From Euglena gracilis (taxonomy: Eukaryota > Euglenida > Euglenophyceae > Euglenales), in NCBI GenBank assembly GCA_039621445.1, contig CP154956.1:29456667-29520666 (forward strand): 64,000 nt of DNA. Reading direction: 5' to 3'. Below are positions 56,801-64,000 of this stretch, piece by piece (position 1 is the stretch's first letter; each line of letters opens with the position of its first letter). Both the position numbers and the translations under genes were made by a program. A model generated the notes under the pieces. It was not told the DNA's origin and made no database searches. It worked only from the letters and a program-made list of their open reading frames with translations.

Positions 56801-59800
56801 GTGGCGCTGAGTTGCTGTAGCGAACAAAGAAAGGGAGAGGAGGAGTGCGGGCGCAAGCTTGGGGGGTATCGTTTGGGACACATCAAAGCACACCAACAGA
56901 ACAACAGAACTCCCAACAGCAACGTACCCTTTCCATATGGTGTAGGAGAGAGTACACCAGACCGCTGGCTGGCGGTTCTGCTCCCTGTTGAGGTGTGTCC
57001 TGCCAGTCATCAGTTTCATTTTATGCAAAGACTGTGTGCACGTTTCGGTTTGTGCTTGGGGGGGGGGCAGCTTGAACATCGGCCCCCCCCCTGCCCGTGC
57101 GGCCGCGGACCTCCTGGGTGTACAGCTTCGCGAGGGCCGGGGCGCCATACGGCGGGCCGGCAGGGCGGCGCCAGGCGGGCCACTGCCGCCGGAGGTGCCG
57201 CGCCTCCGCCGCGCACAGGCAGCGCACCGCGGCCCGCCCGCCCCGCCGCGGACGGCGCCGGCCGGCGGTGCGGGTCGGGGGTGGGCCCCCCCTAAGGGAA
57301 TGCCCCCGGGGGCTCCGGTGGCCGCTTGGAACCCGATGGACAACCCTGGGCTGGGGGAACCTGAGCCATTTCCTCCCTCCACAGACTTTTGCTTGGAAGG
57401 ACCCTTCTGTTTAAGACCCCCGGGCGGTCCACTCGCTCGCAATTTGACAGCCGCTGGAGAAAAGCCACCAGCTGGATCCCCCCACCAGAGGGAGGTCCCT
57501 CGACTGGAAAAATTCTTTTCTGGAGCTCTGCGCGGAGGTAAAGATGGGTTTTTAATGCTTTTGTTGCTGATTCTGTTCCAAAAACATCGAAAACATTGTC
57601 AAAAATGGGTATCTTTGGCAGGCTTTGGGGGAAAAGAATACAGCGCTTCGTGCAGGTCAAAATGTAAAATGGAAAAAATTCCAATAGCTAGCCCTGCTGC
57701 AGACCTTCCCTGGGGAGGTCCACAAGGATTAGCCATTTCCATCAGCCAAATTTGGACATCCCCCCCCCCCCGGGGGCACTGGAAGCCTTAAGCAAGAGGA
57801 CTGCCGAGGAGGATTATTGACTGAGTGACTGAACGATCAGTAAACAGCAAAACAATGCAAAAAAATGGACACGAACGAGTGTGAGAAAAAGGGACCGAAG
57901 GAGTCACTCAGCGGCGGAGCGTTCGAGGGCTGCGTACCGCCGCCAAACCTCCTCTATGGAGAGGGTTGGTTTGCGGGCCACCTGGGCAGGAGGCGAGGTG
58001 ATGGGGAATCCATACGTTTGGAGTGCCGGGATGATTTTCTTGAAAATGCATCTTGAGGGAAAGAGATTTCAAAAGAAAAAACTTACCAACTTGTGGAGCT
58101 CAATCTTCAGTGGCGGTTGGCATTTCAGGCAGGGCGGTGAGGTGGGGCAGCCGGACCAGTTCCTCGAGCGGCGCCCGATCGAGCCAATACTCCGTGAAGG
58201 TGGCCATCATGATGGACCCGAAGTACTGCTGCTGCGCCTCCTCCACCGCCAGCGTGTGGTAGCCCGACCGGGTGACCTGGCTGGGGTAGTCCTGCGGCAG
58301 CCCGGGGTGTGCGTTTGCATGAGTTTTGCGCTGTGCGCATGCGCGTTGTGTGGGGCTGGGCGGCTGTGTGTGCACGTGTTCCCACTCGAGTTGTATGTTT
58401 GCGGGCGGGCGCGAATTGTTATGCGCATGTCCAGAAACCATATCCCCATATCAGTACGCCATTGATCTCCCAAAACAGTTGATCACTTTGCACCTTGTGC
58501 ATCAACTGGGTGCCATTACTATTCCTCTTTTCATATATATATTGAACGAAGGATGCTTCCAAAAGCTCTCAAAAAAATCACCTTCCCGATGGATGGAATA
58601 TGTGGTAGCCCCCCCCCCCATTTGAGCGCACAGAGTGCGCACATTATTGGGCTGTGGTTTCGGACTTTCCAGGGGTGTAACACTTATTTGGGCACCACCT
58701 AAACGCGTTTCATCGAAAATTGGCTTTTGGGGGGGGTACATTTTTGGACTTCACTTTCGGACCCTCGGGTATGTGACACTTATCTGGCACCGCACAGCAT
58801 TTGGGCACCACGCACTTAAAAGGGGTGGTTTACAACCCAACTCATAGGGAAGCGGCAACCAATTGGTTGCAGCTTCCCTTGGTGTATGGACCCTGTAAGA
58901 GGGAATTTTCTTCTGTTTCTTCGCCTGCTCTCCGGCGGCCACCAAATTGTTGACCACGCACAATGCAAATGAATGCATGGGCTTTCTTTGGGGCCCTGAT
59001 CTATTTCCCCCTCTGTTCGATCTTTTCACTCAGATACCGCCCAGATCTGGGCCCAAACAAAACAAACGAAACATGTTGTTGAACTGCACAAAACTTTGAT
59101 GGCAAAAAAATGGAGGAAAAATGGAAATCAGCGACTCACAGCGGGTGGGGGGGGGTGGAGAAAGAAGGTAAATACAAATAAGATAAATACACAAATCCTG
59201 GCAGTAAGAAACGGACGCACAAGACCTGGTACCAGTGCTCCAGGTACTGCTCAAGCAAAGTCAAATAGCAGTCCTCCGGCAGGGGCGTCACTGCCTGGTT
59301 GGCCTGGCGTGCACACGGAGGGTCAAACATAAAAAACGGGGGAGGGCTGACAAACAGCACGTGGAACTGAGATCACCCCCCAAATGCACTGGGAATATTA
59401 TTTGGTTGGCCGAAATCAAGAGTGCCACTTGCGAACGTTTGGGGAAACGCAATACAAGCGGCCGGTTGTTGGCCCCCCGGGCTTGGGTTCTTTTCTCGAA
59501 GACGTTTGCAGGAATGTTCGAACGGGCAGGAAATGGCTGGTGCCTGTCTGCATGGACCACTCGGTGCCAGTGGTCAAGAGGCGCCTCCAGCGTTGCCCCA
59601 GGGCAAACTTTCGTCCTTCTGCTCCTCCCTTTCCATTTCCGACATTTTCTCTGTCTCGCTGCCACTCCTCTCCACACCTTCGCCAGGAGCGCCGACTGCT
59701 GCCGCTGCTGCAGGATGAAGGCGGGGGTCTGGCCTGGGGATGAAAGTGACGATCAGACTGGGCCACGACGACGCCGATCTGGCGACACTTCCATTGGCTG

Positions 59801-60492
59801 AAAGGCTCCCAAAACGTGGAAGCCGCAAACCAAACAATGTGGGTTTTTAATTATGTACCTCCCCCCCCCCCATCAGTGCATGGGTGCGCACTTTTTTGGA
59901 GCCCCTGAATTTCGGCCCTTTGATGGCGCGTACTTATTAGGATGGTAAACAAAAATTGTGAAAATGGTTCAAAACTGCCCAAAATAAGCAAAAATGTCAC
60001 AAAATGGATCAAAATTGCCGAAAATCGTAAAAATGGAGCAGGCACAATCCCAGTTGGAGAGAGAGAGAGTGTGTGTGTGTATGCAGTTTTCAGGGAGGAA
60101 ATGTTAGTAGGTGTGCGTTATTAGGAGGGTGCGCAATTATCAGGGCAATTCAAGGAACTCTCCCCAAAGAAAAACCCCTGCTTTATTGTTTGGGAAGCCG
60201 AAAGGCAGAAAATCTCCGCCATCAGGGTTATTATTTGCGAGAAGAAGTTTCATTTTATCTCATTCAGGTGGGGCCAGAGGACTTTTAGGACCCAGGGGGT
60301 CCGGACACATTCACCCCCCCTCCTCCGGGGCCTCCAGAGGGTAAGGGGAGACCCGCTGCAGGTCAACTTTGGGTCCAGAACTTTATTTCTGTTGGTTTGT
60401 GCCAAAAAAGGATAAAACCCTTCAAAGGGCATAGATACCCACTCGGCCCGCCCCCCCCCCCCCAGAGGGCAGACCCACCCTCCCCACACACG

Positions 60493-60583
<91 letters not shown>

Positions 60584-63279
60584 GCACGCACGCACGCACG
60601 CACGCACACACACACCAACACACGCCCTGTGCCGTCAGATGACACAATGGCATGGTCGCATCATACAGCCGACCAGGTGGAGGCCTCCCACCACCCCAAC
60701 GCAGACAAATCCGGCCTCCCTTGCCTTTCGGAGGTATGGCAGCCGGGGCTGTGATCGCTTGTGGAGCGGGGCCCGTCCCAGGTGGTTCCAGATGAATTTT
60801 TTTAGGGTCTCCGCCAGCGTGCCACGCCGTCTTCTGTGTCCCATTGCCCCTGGCATGTACCTGCCCCCCCCCCCCGTATGGAAACTGTCCCCTGACAAAT
60901 CAGCAAATACAGAGGGAGCCAACAGGTCCCTATAAAAACAGGTCAGTGCGAAAGCGACCAGAAGACAAATTTCTTGGGGGGGTTTGGATCAGAGGGAAAA
61001 TATGCTATAACTTTTTGCTAACACAAAAAAATACGGAAACAAGTTTTCTGTTTACATATTTCAGGGGGGGGGGAATGCGCTGGACGGCCGTCGGAAAAAA
61101 TGCGCAAAAAATGCGCTGAGTTTGTGACATTCCTAAAGGAAAAAGGACTTAGACAAATTTCCAACAGTAAACCCAAAATTAAACCAAAATCACCAAAAAG
61201 AGCTGAAATGAAGGCATTTTGGCCAAAAAAGTGCGAAAATGGGTTCGTTGGTTACAGAAATGGGTCAGTTGAACGTGGGCAAAATTCGGTGAGCATGTGA
61301 TTTGGGTGGAAAATGTGCAAAAATAGCAAAATGTGCAAAATTGGGCAAAAAATGCGCAAAAAAGGCGCAAAAATTGAAAATGTGCAAAATTGGGCAAAAA
61401 ATGCGCAAAAAAATGGACAATGTGCAAAAATGAGGGGGGGGGGAAATTGCAAAAAATAATGCGCAAAAAACAAAAAAATAATAAAAAAAATGCGCAAAAA
61501 ATGCGCAAAAATGCGCATTTTTGAAAAATTGACAAAAATGCGCAAAAAATGCGCAAAAATGCGAAAAAAATGCGAAACGCATTTCCCCCCCGACATATTT
61601 GTCAAATTTATCAGAAACCGGATAAATTTGTAAGCAATCCTCAATTTGAGAAAATGCTTTTTTTGAGCAAAAAAATAAAAATTCTCAAAAAATTAACAGG
61701 TGGCAGCGGTTACACAAATAGGTGACAGGTTCCTATGAGGCCAGGCTACCAGGAAGAGAGGGTAGAGGAGAGTTTTAAGGGGAGGACAGTTTCCCAGGGC
61801 GTAGGTAATAATATTTTCTGCTAGCATCTGCTGTGACACAAAGAGGCGGTGCCCACCACCGGAAACCACCGGAAACGACCGAATTGGCAACAAAATGCCC
61901 ACACAGCACAGCCACGGCACTTCCTGCAGTCTGCAGCGGGGGGTGTAGTGTGTGTGCGTGCGCGCGCGCGCGTGTGTGTGTGTGTGCGTGCGCGCGCGCT
62001 GTGTGTGTGTGTGTGTGTGTGTGTGTGCCGTGCCACAGCGCGGGGAGGGGGACGGGGCGGCCACACCGCGGGAGAGGAGTGCGCTGAGGGGCCCCCAGCC
62101 CCGCAGCCCCGCCTGCAGCAGCCCGCCCCACCGCCTGAAGTCCGCCAGCCAGTAGTGCGCCGTCTCCTTCGCGCACTGCCGGAACACCTGCGCCACGTCC
62201 TGTCGGGGCCGGAGGACGGGACGGGGGGGGTTTCTGCACAGCGGTTGGCAGATCGTGAGGACGGCACTAGGCCATAGATGGGGGGGAATGCCAACAAAAA
62301 AGTAATCATACACCCAATCACACAATGCACTTTTAAGCGCTTTCGATCACTTTTGGCCATTTTGAAACTTTTGCTCACATTTGGTTGAGGCGGCCAGATT
62401 CGCACTCAAGGGTTTTTCTTTGTAGTGGGTGCTTTCCCGCAAATTCACCATTTTTTCGAAACACCTGGGACCCAGTACCCCAATACCCAGAAAACAATAC
62501 ATCAGTTGGAAAATGGGGTGCAATGAAATTGGCTCATGAAACTGCCGAAAAAAAACTTATCCAGGGCTTCGCCACTTTTGGCATTGCTGCGCCTAGGCCA
62601 CCTGTCTGGTTTTTGAGGCAGTGGTTGGTGCGCATCAAAGCACCGCACGCTGTTGGTGCGCGCATTTGTGAAGACTGGTATGTGGATGGTTTTGCATGGG
62701 CGTTAAAGCGCCCACCAATTCATATTAAAGCACACTGATGATTGACACAACTCTTGTGTTGATGTTTTTGAACTCCATCCGCGTTGGTGTACGTTTTGGT
62801 GTGCAGGAACAAAATTTTGTTTGTGTGCGCTCAAGCGCACAAGAACCAGTCACCATTCGCTTCAGAATTGTGCGATGAGAGCGCTTTTAGGGCACCGGTC
62901 CAGCTTGAGACATCATGTAAATATACCATTGCTGATCCACGTGTTTTGCAGACTCCTCCTCGTCCGTGACGGCTGGCGATAACAATTCCACACGCCAACC
63001 ATTGATTGCACACAACAATCCCTGCGCACCCCATCTCTTCCCCCCTGCGCATCCTTTGCCAAACACCCTGCACTTATCTGACAAAGGCCAAATCGGCCCT
63101 GGTAGGCCCTGGTCGGCCGTAAGTGTTAGGTGGATGGCCCCTTGTGGGGGGAAAAAATCTGGCGTGGTCCGACAATACACAACACACATAGTTCTGGGAG
63201 GAGCCCTGACGGTTGTTGGTCGCCCGGTACGTCTCGGTGATGTACGCAGCGAAGGAAAGCATGTAGTACGCAAACAGGT
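44331..63279 (-). CDS. Gene B: large multi-exon protein, membrane C-terminus
   Basis: At least 18 minus-strand exons. The last eleven (56,984 to 44,331) mostly join in phase through GT-AG introns, a strong sign of a real gene. The product is largely alpha-helical. It has a basic/acidic disordered stretch ([16 protein letters not shown]), a [20 protein letters not shown] segment, and ends in two hydrophobic helices ([20 protein letters not shown]...) before the stop. Earlier exons (57-63.3 kb) are assigned here by strand, style and spacing. The start is not in view. I do not recognise the family. It may be a membrane-anchored helical protein. The exon at 51.9-52.0 kb contains a frame problem. 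Confidence 0.75.
44547..44690. repeat. GTGACAATTGCCCGGG repeat, copy 1
   Basis: Units of GGGGTGACAATTTCCCGGGG / GGCGTCAATTGCCCGGG with GCAGCACGGAGGGGGGTGAC. Copy 2 is at 44,875-44,995 in the same gene B intron and copy 3 is at 63,790-63,910. Confidence 0.75.
44875..44995. repeat. GTGACAATTGCCCGGG repeat, copy 2
   Basis: Same order of units as copy 1, lying 200 bp further along the last gene B intron. Confidence 0.75.
45740..45799 (-). CDS. Gene B exon: [20 protein letters not shown]
   Basis: A CTCCTGTCCCACAG acceptor, 60 nt and a TTGCG/GTGCGC donor. In phase with the exons on both sides. Confidence 0.82.
46490..46735. repeat. Second copy of the window-edge repeat
   Basis: Matches parts of 1-250, with the two blocks in the opposite order. 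It lies inside the 1,359-nt gene B intron. Confidence 0.6.
47159..47274 (-). CDS. Gene B exon: [20 protein letters not shown]
   Basis: A GGCTGTTGCCAG acceptor, 116 nt and a TGAG/GTGTGC donor. It starts phase 0 and ends phase 2, matching both neighbours. It also includes [15 protein letters not shown]. Confidence 0.88.
47696..47842. repeat. (CA)n microsatellite abutting a splice donor
   Basis: Interrupted CA array. On the minus strand it is (GT)n and begins exactly at the exon end. Confidence 0.95.
47843..47980 (-). CDS. Gene B exon: disordered charged segment
   Basis: A TTTTCCTTCTGCAG acceptor precedes 46 codons [20 protein letters not shown] ... AAGVAQ in phase 0. The donor CAG/GTGTGTGTG is the first unit of a long (GT)n array. 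Confidence 0.88.
48076..48208. repeat. (CA)n microsatellite
   Basis: Interrupted CA/CG array in the preceding gene B intron. Confidence 0.93.
48420..48506 (-). CDS. Gene B exon: [20 protein letters not shown]
   Basis: 87 nt, 29 codons, phase 0 at both ends, between a TTCTATCAG acceptor and a GGG/GTATCA donor. Confidence 0.88.
49150..49480. repeat. GGCTGGCTGG-ended repeat
   Basis: A G/C-run bounded block with a TTGGCCATTTTCGACCATTT core and GGAAAAAGGCTGCTGGCTGG end, like those at 6.5, 29.3 and 54.3 kb. Confidence 0.5.
50907..51013 (-). CDS. Gene B exon: [20 protein letters not shown]
   Basis: A TGTGCGCAG acceptor and a GCCTGG/GTGTGC donor enclose [20 protein letters not shown] then [15 protein letters not shown]. 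The phase fits both neighbours. Confidence 0.82.
51865..52019 (-). CDS. Gene B exon with one-base frame break
   Basis: [18 protein letters not shown] reads in one frame, then [20 protein letters not shown] and LVKLEDS in another. The switch is at a C7 run (plus-strand G7, 51,959-51,965). Removing one base restores one frame and the exon phases. A 25-nt GT...CACAG segment there would do the same as a micro-intron. Confidence 0.75.
52832..52914 (-). CDS. Gene B exon: [20 protein letters not shown]
   Basis: A CCGCAG acceptor and a CCCGG/GTTTGT donor bound 83 nt (2 + 27 codons), in phase with both neighbours. Confidence 0.75.
53697..53945. repeat. Large imperfect palindrome
   Basis: The left arm (53,697-53,798) and right arm (53,800-53,920) are complementary over about 100 bp. 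The right arm has an extra ~24-bp tandem copy of CACAAAACGACTTGG. A third CAAAATGACTTGGAAACACA copy follows. It lies in a gene B intron. Confidence 0.75.
54936..54987 (-). CDS. Gene B exon: [17 protein letters not shown]
   Basis: A GTTCGCGCAG acceptor is in phase with the previous exon. The hydrophobic LLLVVFLDF core could be a short membrane or buried helix. The donor is TGCA/GTCGCG, and an alternative lies 9 nt later. Confidence 0.75.
55416..56030. mobile_element. Tc1/mariner-type MITE (TA target)
   Basis: A 615-bp element with inverted ends CAGTGCGGACAAAAATTATG / CAGTCCGGACAAAAATTACG (about 26 bp) flanked by TA on both sides (55,414 and 56,031). There is no DDE transposase frame inside. 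It lies in the gene B intron between 54,987 and 56,713. Confidence 0.85.
56713..56814 (-). CDS. Gene B exon: [20 protein letters not shown]
   Basis: A TTTGTTCGCTACAG acceptor and a GAG/GTTTGC donor bound 34 codons ending [14 protein letters not shown]. Phase 0 at both ends. Confidence 0.85.
56928..56984 (-). CDS. Gene B exon: [19 protein letters not shown]
   Basis: 57 nt between a CACCTCAACAG acceptor and an AGG/GTACGT donor, phase 0 at both ends. It joins directly to QLSATVYQ across a 113-nt intron. Confidence 0.85.
57111..57292 (-). CDS. Gene B exon: Arg/Pro/Gly-rich then helical
   Basis: The exon may start after TTCCCTTAG with a Pro/Arg/Gly-rich low-complexity stretch. The clear part is [20 protein letters not shown] ... 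ALAKLYTQE with a CAGGAG/GTCCGC donor in phase with the next exon. Confidence 0.65.
57905..58036 (-). CDS. Gene B exon: [20 protein letters not shown]
   Basis: The exon reads [20 protein letters not shown] then [20 protein letters not shown]. The downstream border is uncertain (GTTTGG or GTACGC donors are present). Confidence 0.7.
58131..58300 (-). CDS. Gene B exon: [20 protein letters not shown]
   Basis: The exon reads [40 protein letters not shown] and [16 protein letters not shown]. Two alternative introns follow: a 35-nt GTAAGT...CTCAAG intron (58,052-58,086), or a paired-end intron (58,037-58,130) that joins in frame to IIPALQTYG. Confidence 0.75.
59214..59318 (-). CDS. Gene B exon: [20 protein letters not shown]
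   Basis: The exon reads [20 protein letters not shown] then [21 protein letters not shown] donor is possible near 59,226. Confidence 0.65.
60485..60615. repeat. (CA)n/(CGCA)n microsatellite
   Basis: CA array with a CGCA-rich end, in a gene B intron. Confidence 0.95.
60690..60825 (-). CDS. Gene B exon: [20 protein letters not shown]
   Basis: The exon reads [40 protein letters not shown] and a more hydrophobic end. Borders are approximate. Confidence 0.65.
60880..61020. repeat. Repeat shared with 63,480-63,595
   Basis: Both have CAGGTCCCTATAAA.ACA.GTCAG, then GCGA.CCAGAGGACA and GGATCAGAGG.AAA at matching spacing. Both also follow a CCTGACAAAT or similar stretch. Confidence 0.65.
61310..61575. 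repeat. AAAATGCGCAAA short tandem repeat
   Basis: Dozens of ATGCGCAAAA/ATGTGCAAAATTGGGC units. The minus-strand Phe-rich open frames here are artefacts. Confidence 0.8.
61950..62029. repeat. (TG)n/(CG)n microsatellite
   Basis: TG runs broken by CGCGCG, just below the 62.1-kb gene B exon. Confidence 0.95.
62055..62200 (-). CDS. Gene B exon: [20 protein letters not shown]
   Basis: The exon reads [20 protein letters not shown] then [20 protein letters not shown]. It is GC-rich and helical. Borders are approximate. Confidence 0.65.
63190..63279 (-). CDS. Gene B exon: [20 protein letters not shown]
   Basis: A CTTGCCGCAG acceptor precedes [20 protein letters not shown] then [11 protein letters not shown]. 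The lower border is approximate. Confidence 0.65.
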
Positions 63280-63789
63280 CTGCGGCAAGGGGGGGGGGGT
63301 GGACGGACTACAACAAACCCATGCCACAAGATCCCCCATTGTGGGTTGCCATTGGCTCGCCTGGGGGTGGGGACAAGTTCCTGAGAACTCATCAAACGAA
63401 TTTAGCAGCAAAGAGGGACTGAATAGAAAAACAAGATCAGATACCTTGTTGGATTGTTCAAATAACACAATACCCCTCCCCCCGGGAAACTGTCATCTGT
63501 TGGTGACAGGTCCCTATAAAGACAAGTCAGGGAGTGCGAACCCAGAGGACAGCTTCCTGGAGGGACTGGGTCAGAGGAAAAGATTGACATTTTTCGACCC
63601 CAGCCGACACAAAAATCCGAAGACGCGGGGTTTCCCCACATACCTGTGGTCAGAATCCAGTTAAAATTGTACACAATGGTTTCACCTGGGCAACTGTGCC
63701 TTTTCAACAAAAAAAGTGAAAATTCTCAGAAATTAATAGGTGACAGGTTGCAGGGTGCAGCACGGTGACAGGTCCCTACCCCCCCCCCC

Positions 63790-63910
63790 CCCAGGCAATT
63801 GTCGCGCGACAAATCGGGCAGCACGGAGGGGGGTGACAATTTGGCCGGCACAGAGGGGGGTGACAATTGCCCGGGGGCGTCAATTGCCCAGGGGGGGGGG
63901 CGGGTATGAG
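63790..63910. repeat. GTGACAATTGCCCGGG repeat, copy 3
   Basis: Same unit order as 44,547-44,690, including CAGGCAATTGTCGCGCGACA at its start. Confidence 0.75.
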
Positions 63911-64000
63911 GCCAGGTTATCAGGTACAGAGGGCAGAGGGCAGAGGGCAATTTCCCTAGGGGGGGATAGGTATGTCCAACGACCTCTGTACTCCGACCAG

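Noticed and set aside
1-64000. CRISPR arrays, bacterial operons, tRNA and rRNA genes.
   Set aside because: None seen. Repeats are irregular and eukaryotic in style, coding exons are split by introns, and no cloverleaf or rRNA core sequence was recognised.

Overview
This window looks like nuclear DNA of a euglenid protist (Euglena-like). Three things point there. (1) The one intact single-exon gene, a glycine cleavage H protein at 41,691-42,143, has a T-rich tract and an AG five bases before its ATG, as expected of a spliced-leader trans-splice acceptor. (2) A large minus-strand gene at about 9.8-30.2 kb is cut by introns that lack GT-AG but whose two ends are complementary, the hallmark of euglenid nonconventional introns. 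(3) That gene encodes a membrane receptor-type class III nucleotide cyclase, a family expanded in Euglenozoa. The species is inferred, not proven. Most bases are intron or intergenic DNA full of G/C homopolymers, microsatellites and small inverted-repeat elements. Coding exons are short, GC-rich islands.

Layout. 0-9 kb: repeats and low-complexity DNA, no convincing gene. 9.3-30.2 kb, minus strand: the receptor adenylyl cyclase, at least 22 exons, running TM helix - large ectodomain with four related Cache-like modules - TM helix - coiled linker - catalytic domain. Two copies of a MITE with 8-bp target duplications lie in or beside it. About 31.8-38.5 kb, minus strand: a set of exons with mostly conventional splice sites (gene C), unrecognised. 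39-41.5 kb: a long-TIR element and a decayed reverse-transcriptase-like ORF. 41.7-42.1 kb, plus strand: GCSH. 44.3-63.3 kb, minus strand: gene B, at least 18 exons, whose last eleven mostly join in phase through conventional GT-AG introns and end in a hydrophobic, probably membrane-inserted C-terminus. Its family was not recognised. Its introns hold a mariner-type MITE, a ~250-bp palindrome and dispersed repeats.

How it fits together. H protein carries the lipoyl arm of the mitochondrial glycine cleavage system. The cyclase should make cAMP at a membrane in response to a signal sensed by its ectodomain. All metal, adenine-specificity and transition-state residues I could look for are present. 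Genes B and C use conventional introns, and the cyclase uses nonconventional ones, so the window juxtaposes both intron classes. Exon borders were read by eye. Those with matching phase and paired or GT-AG ends are firm, and the others are approximate as stated.
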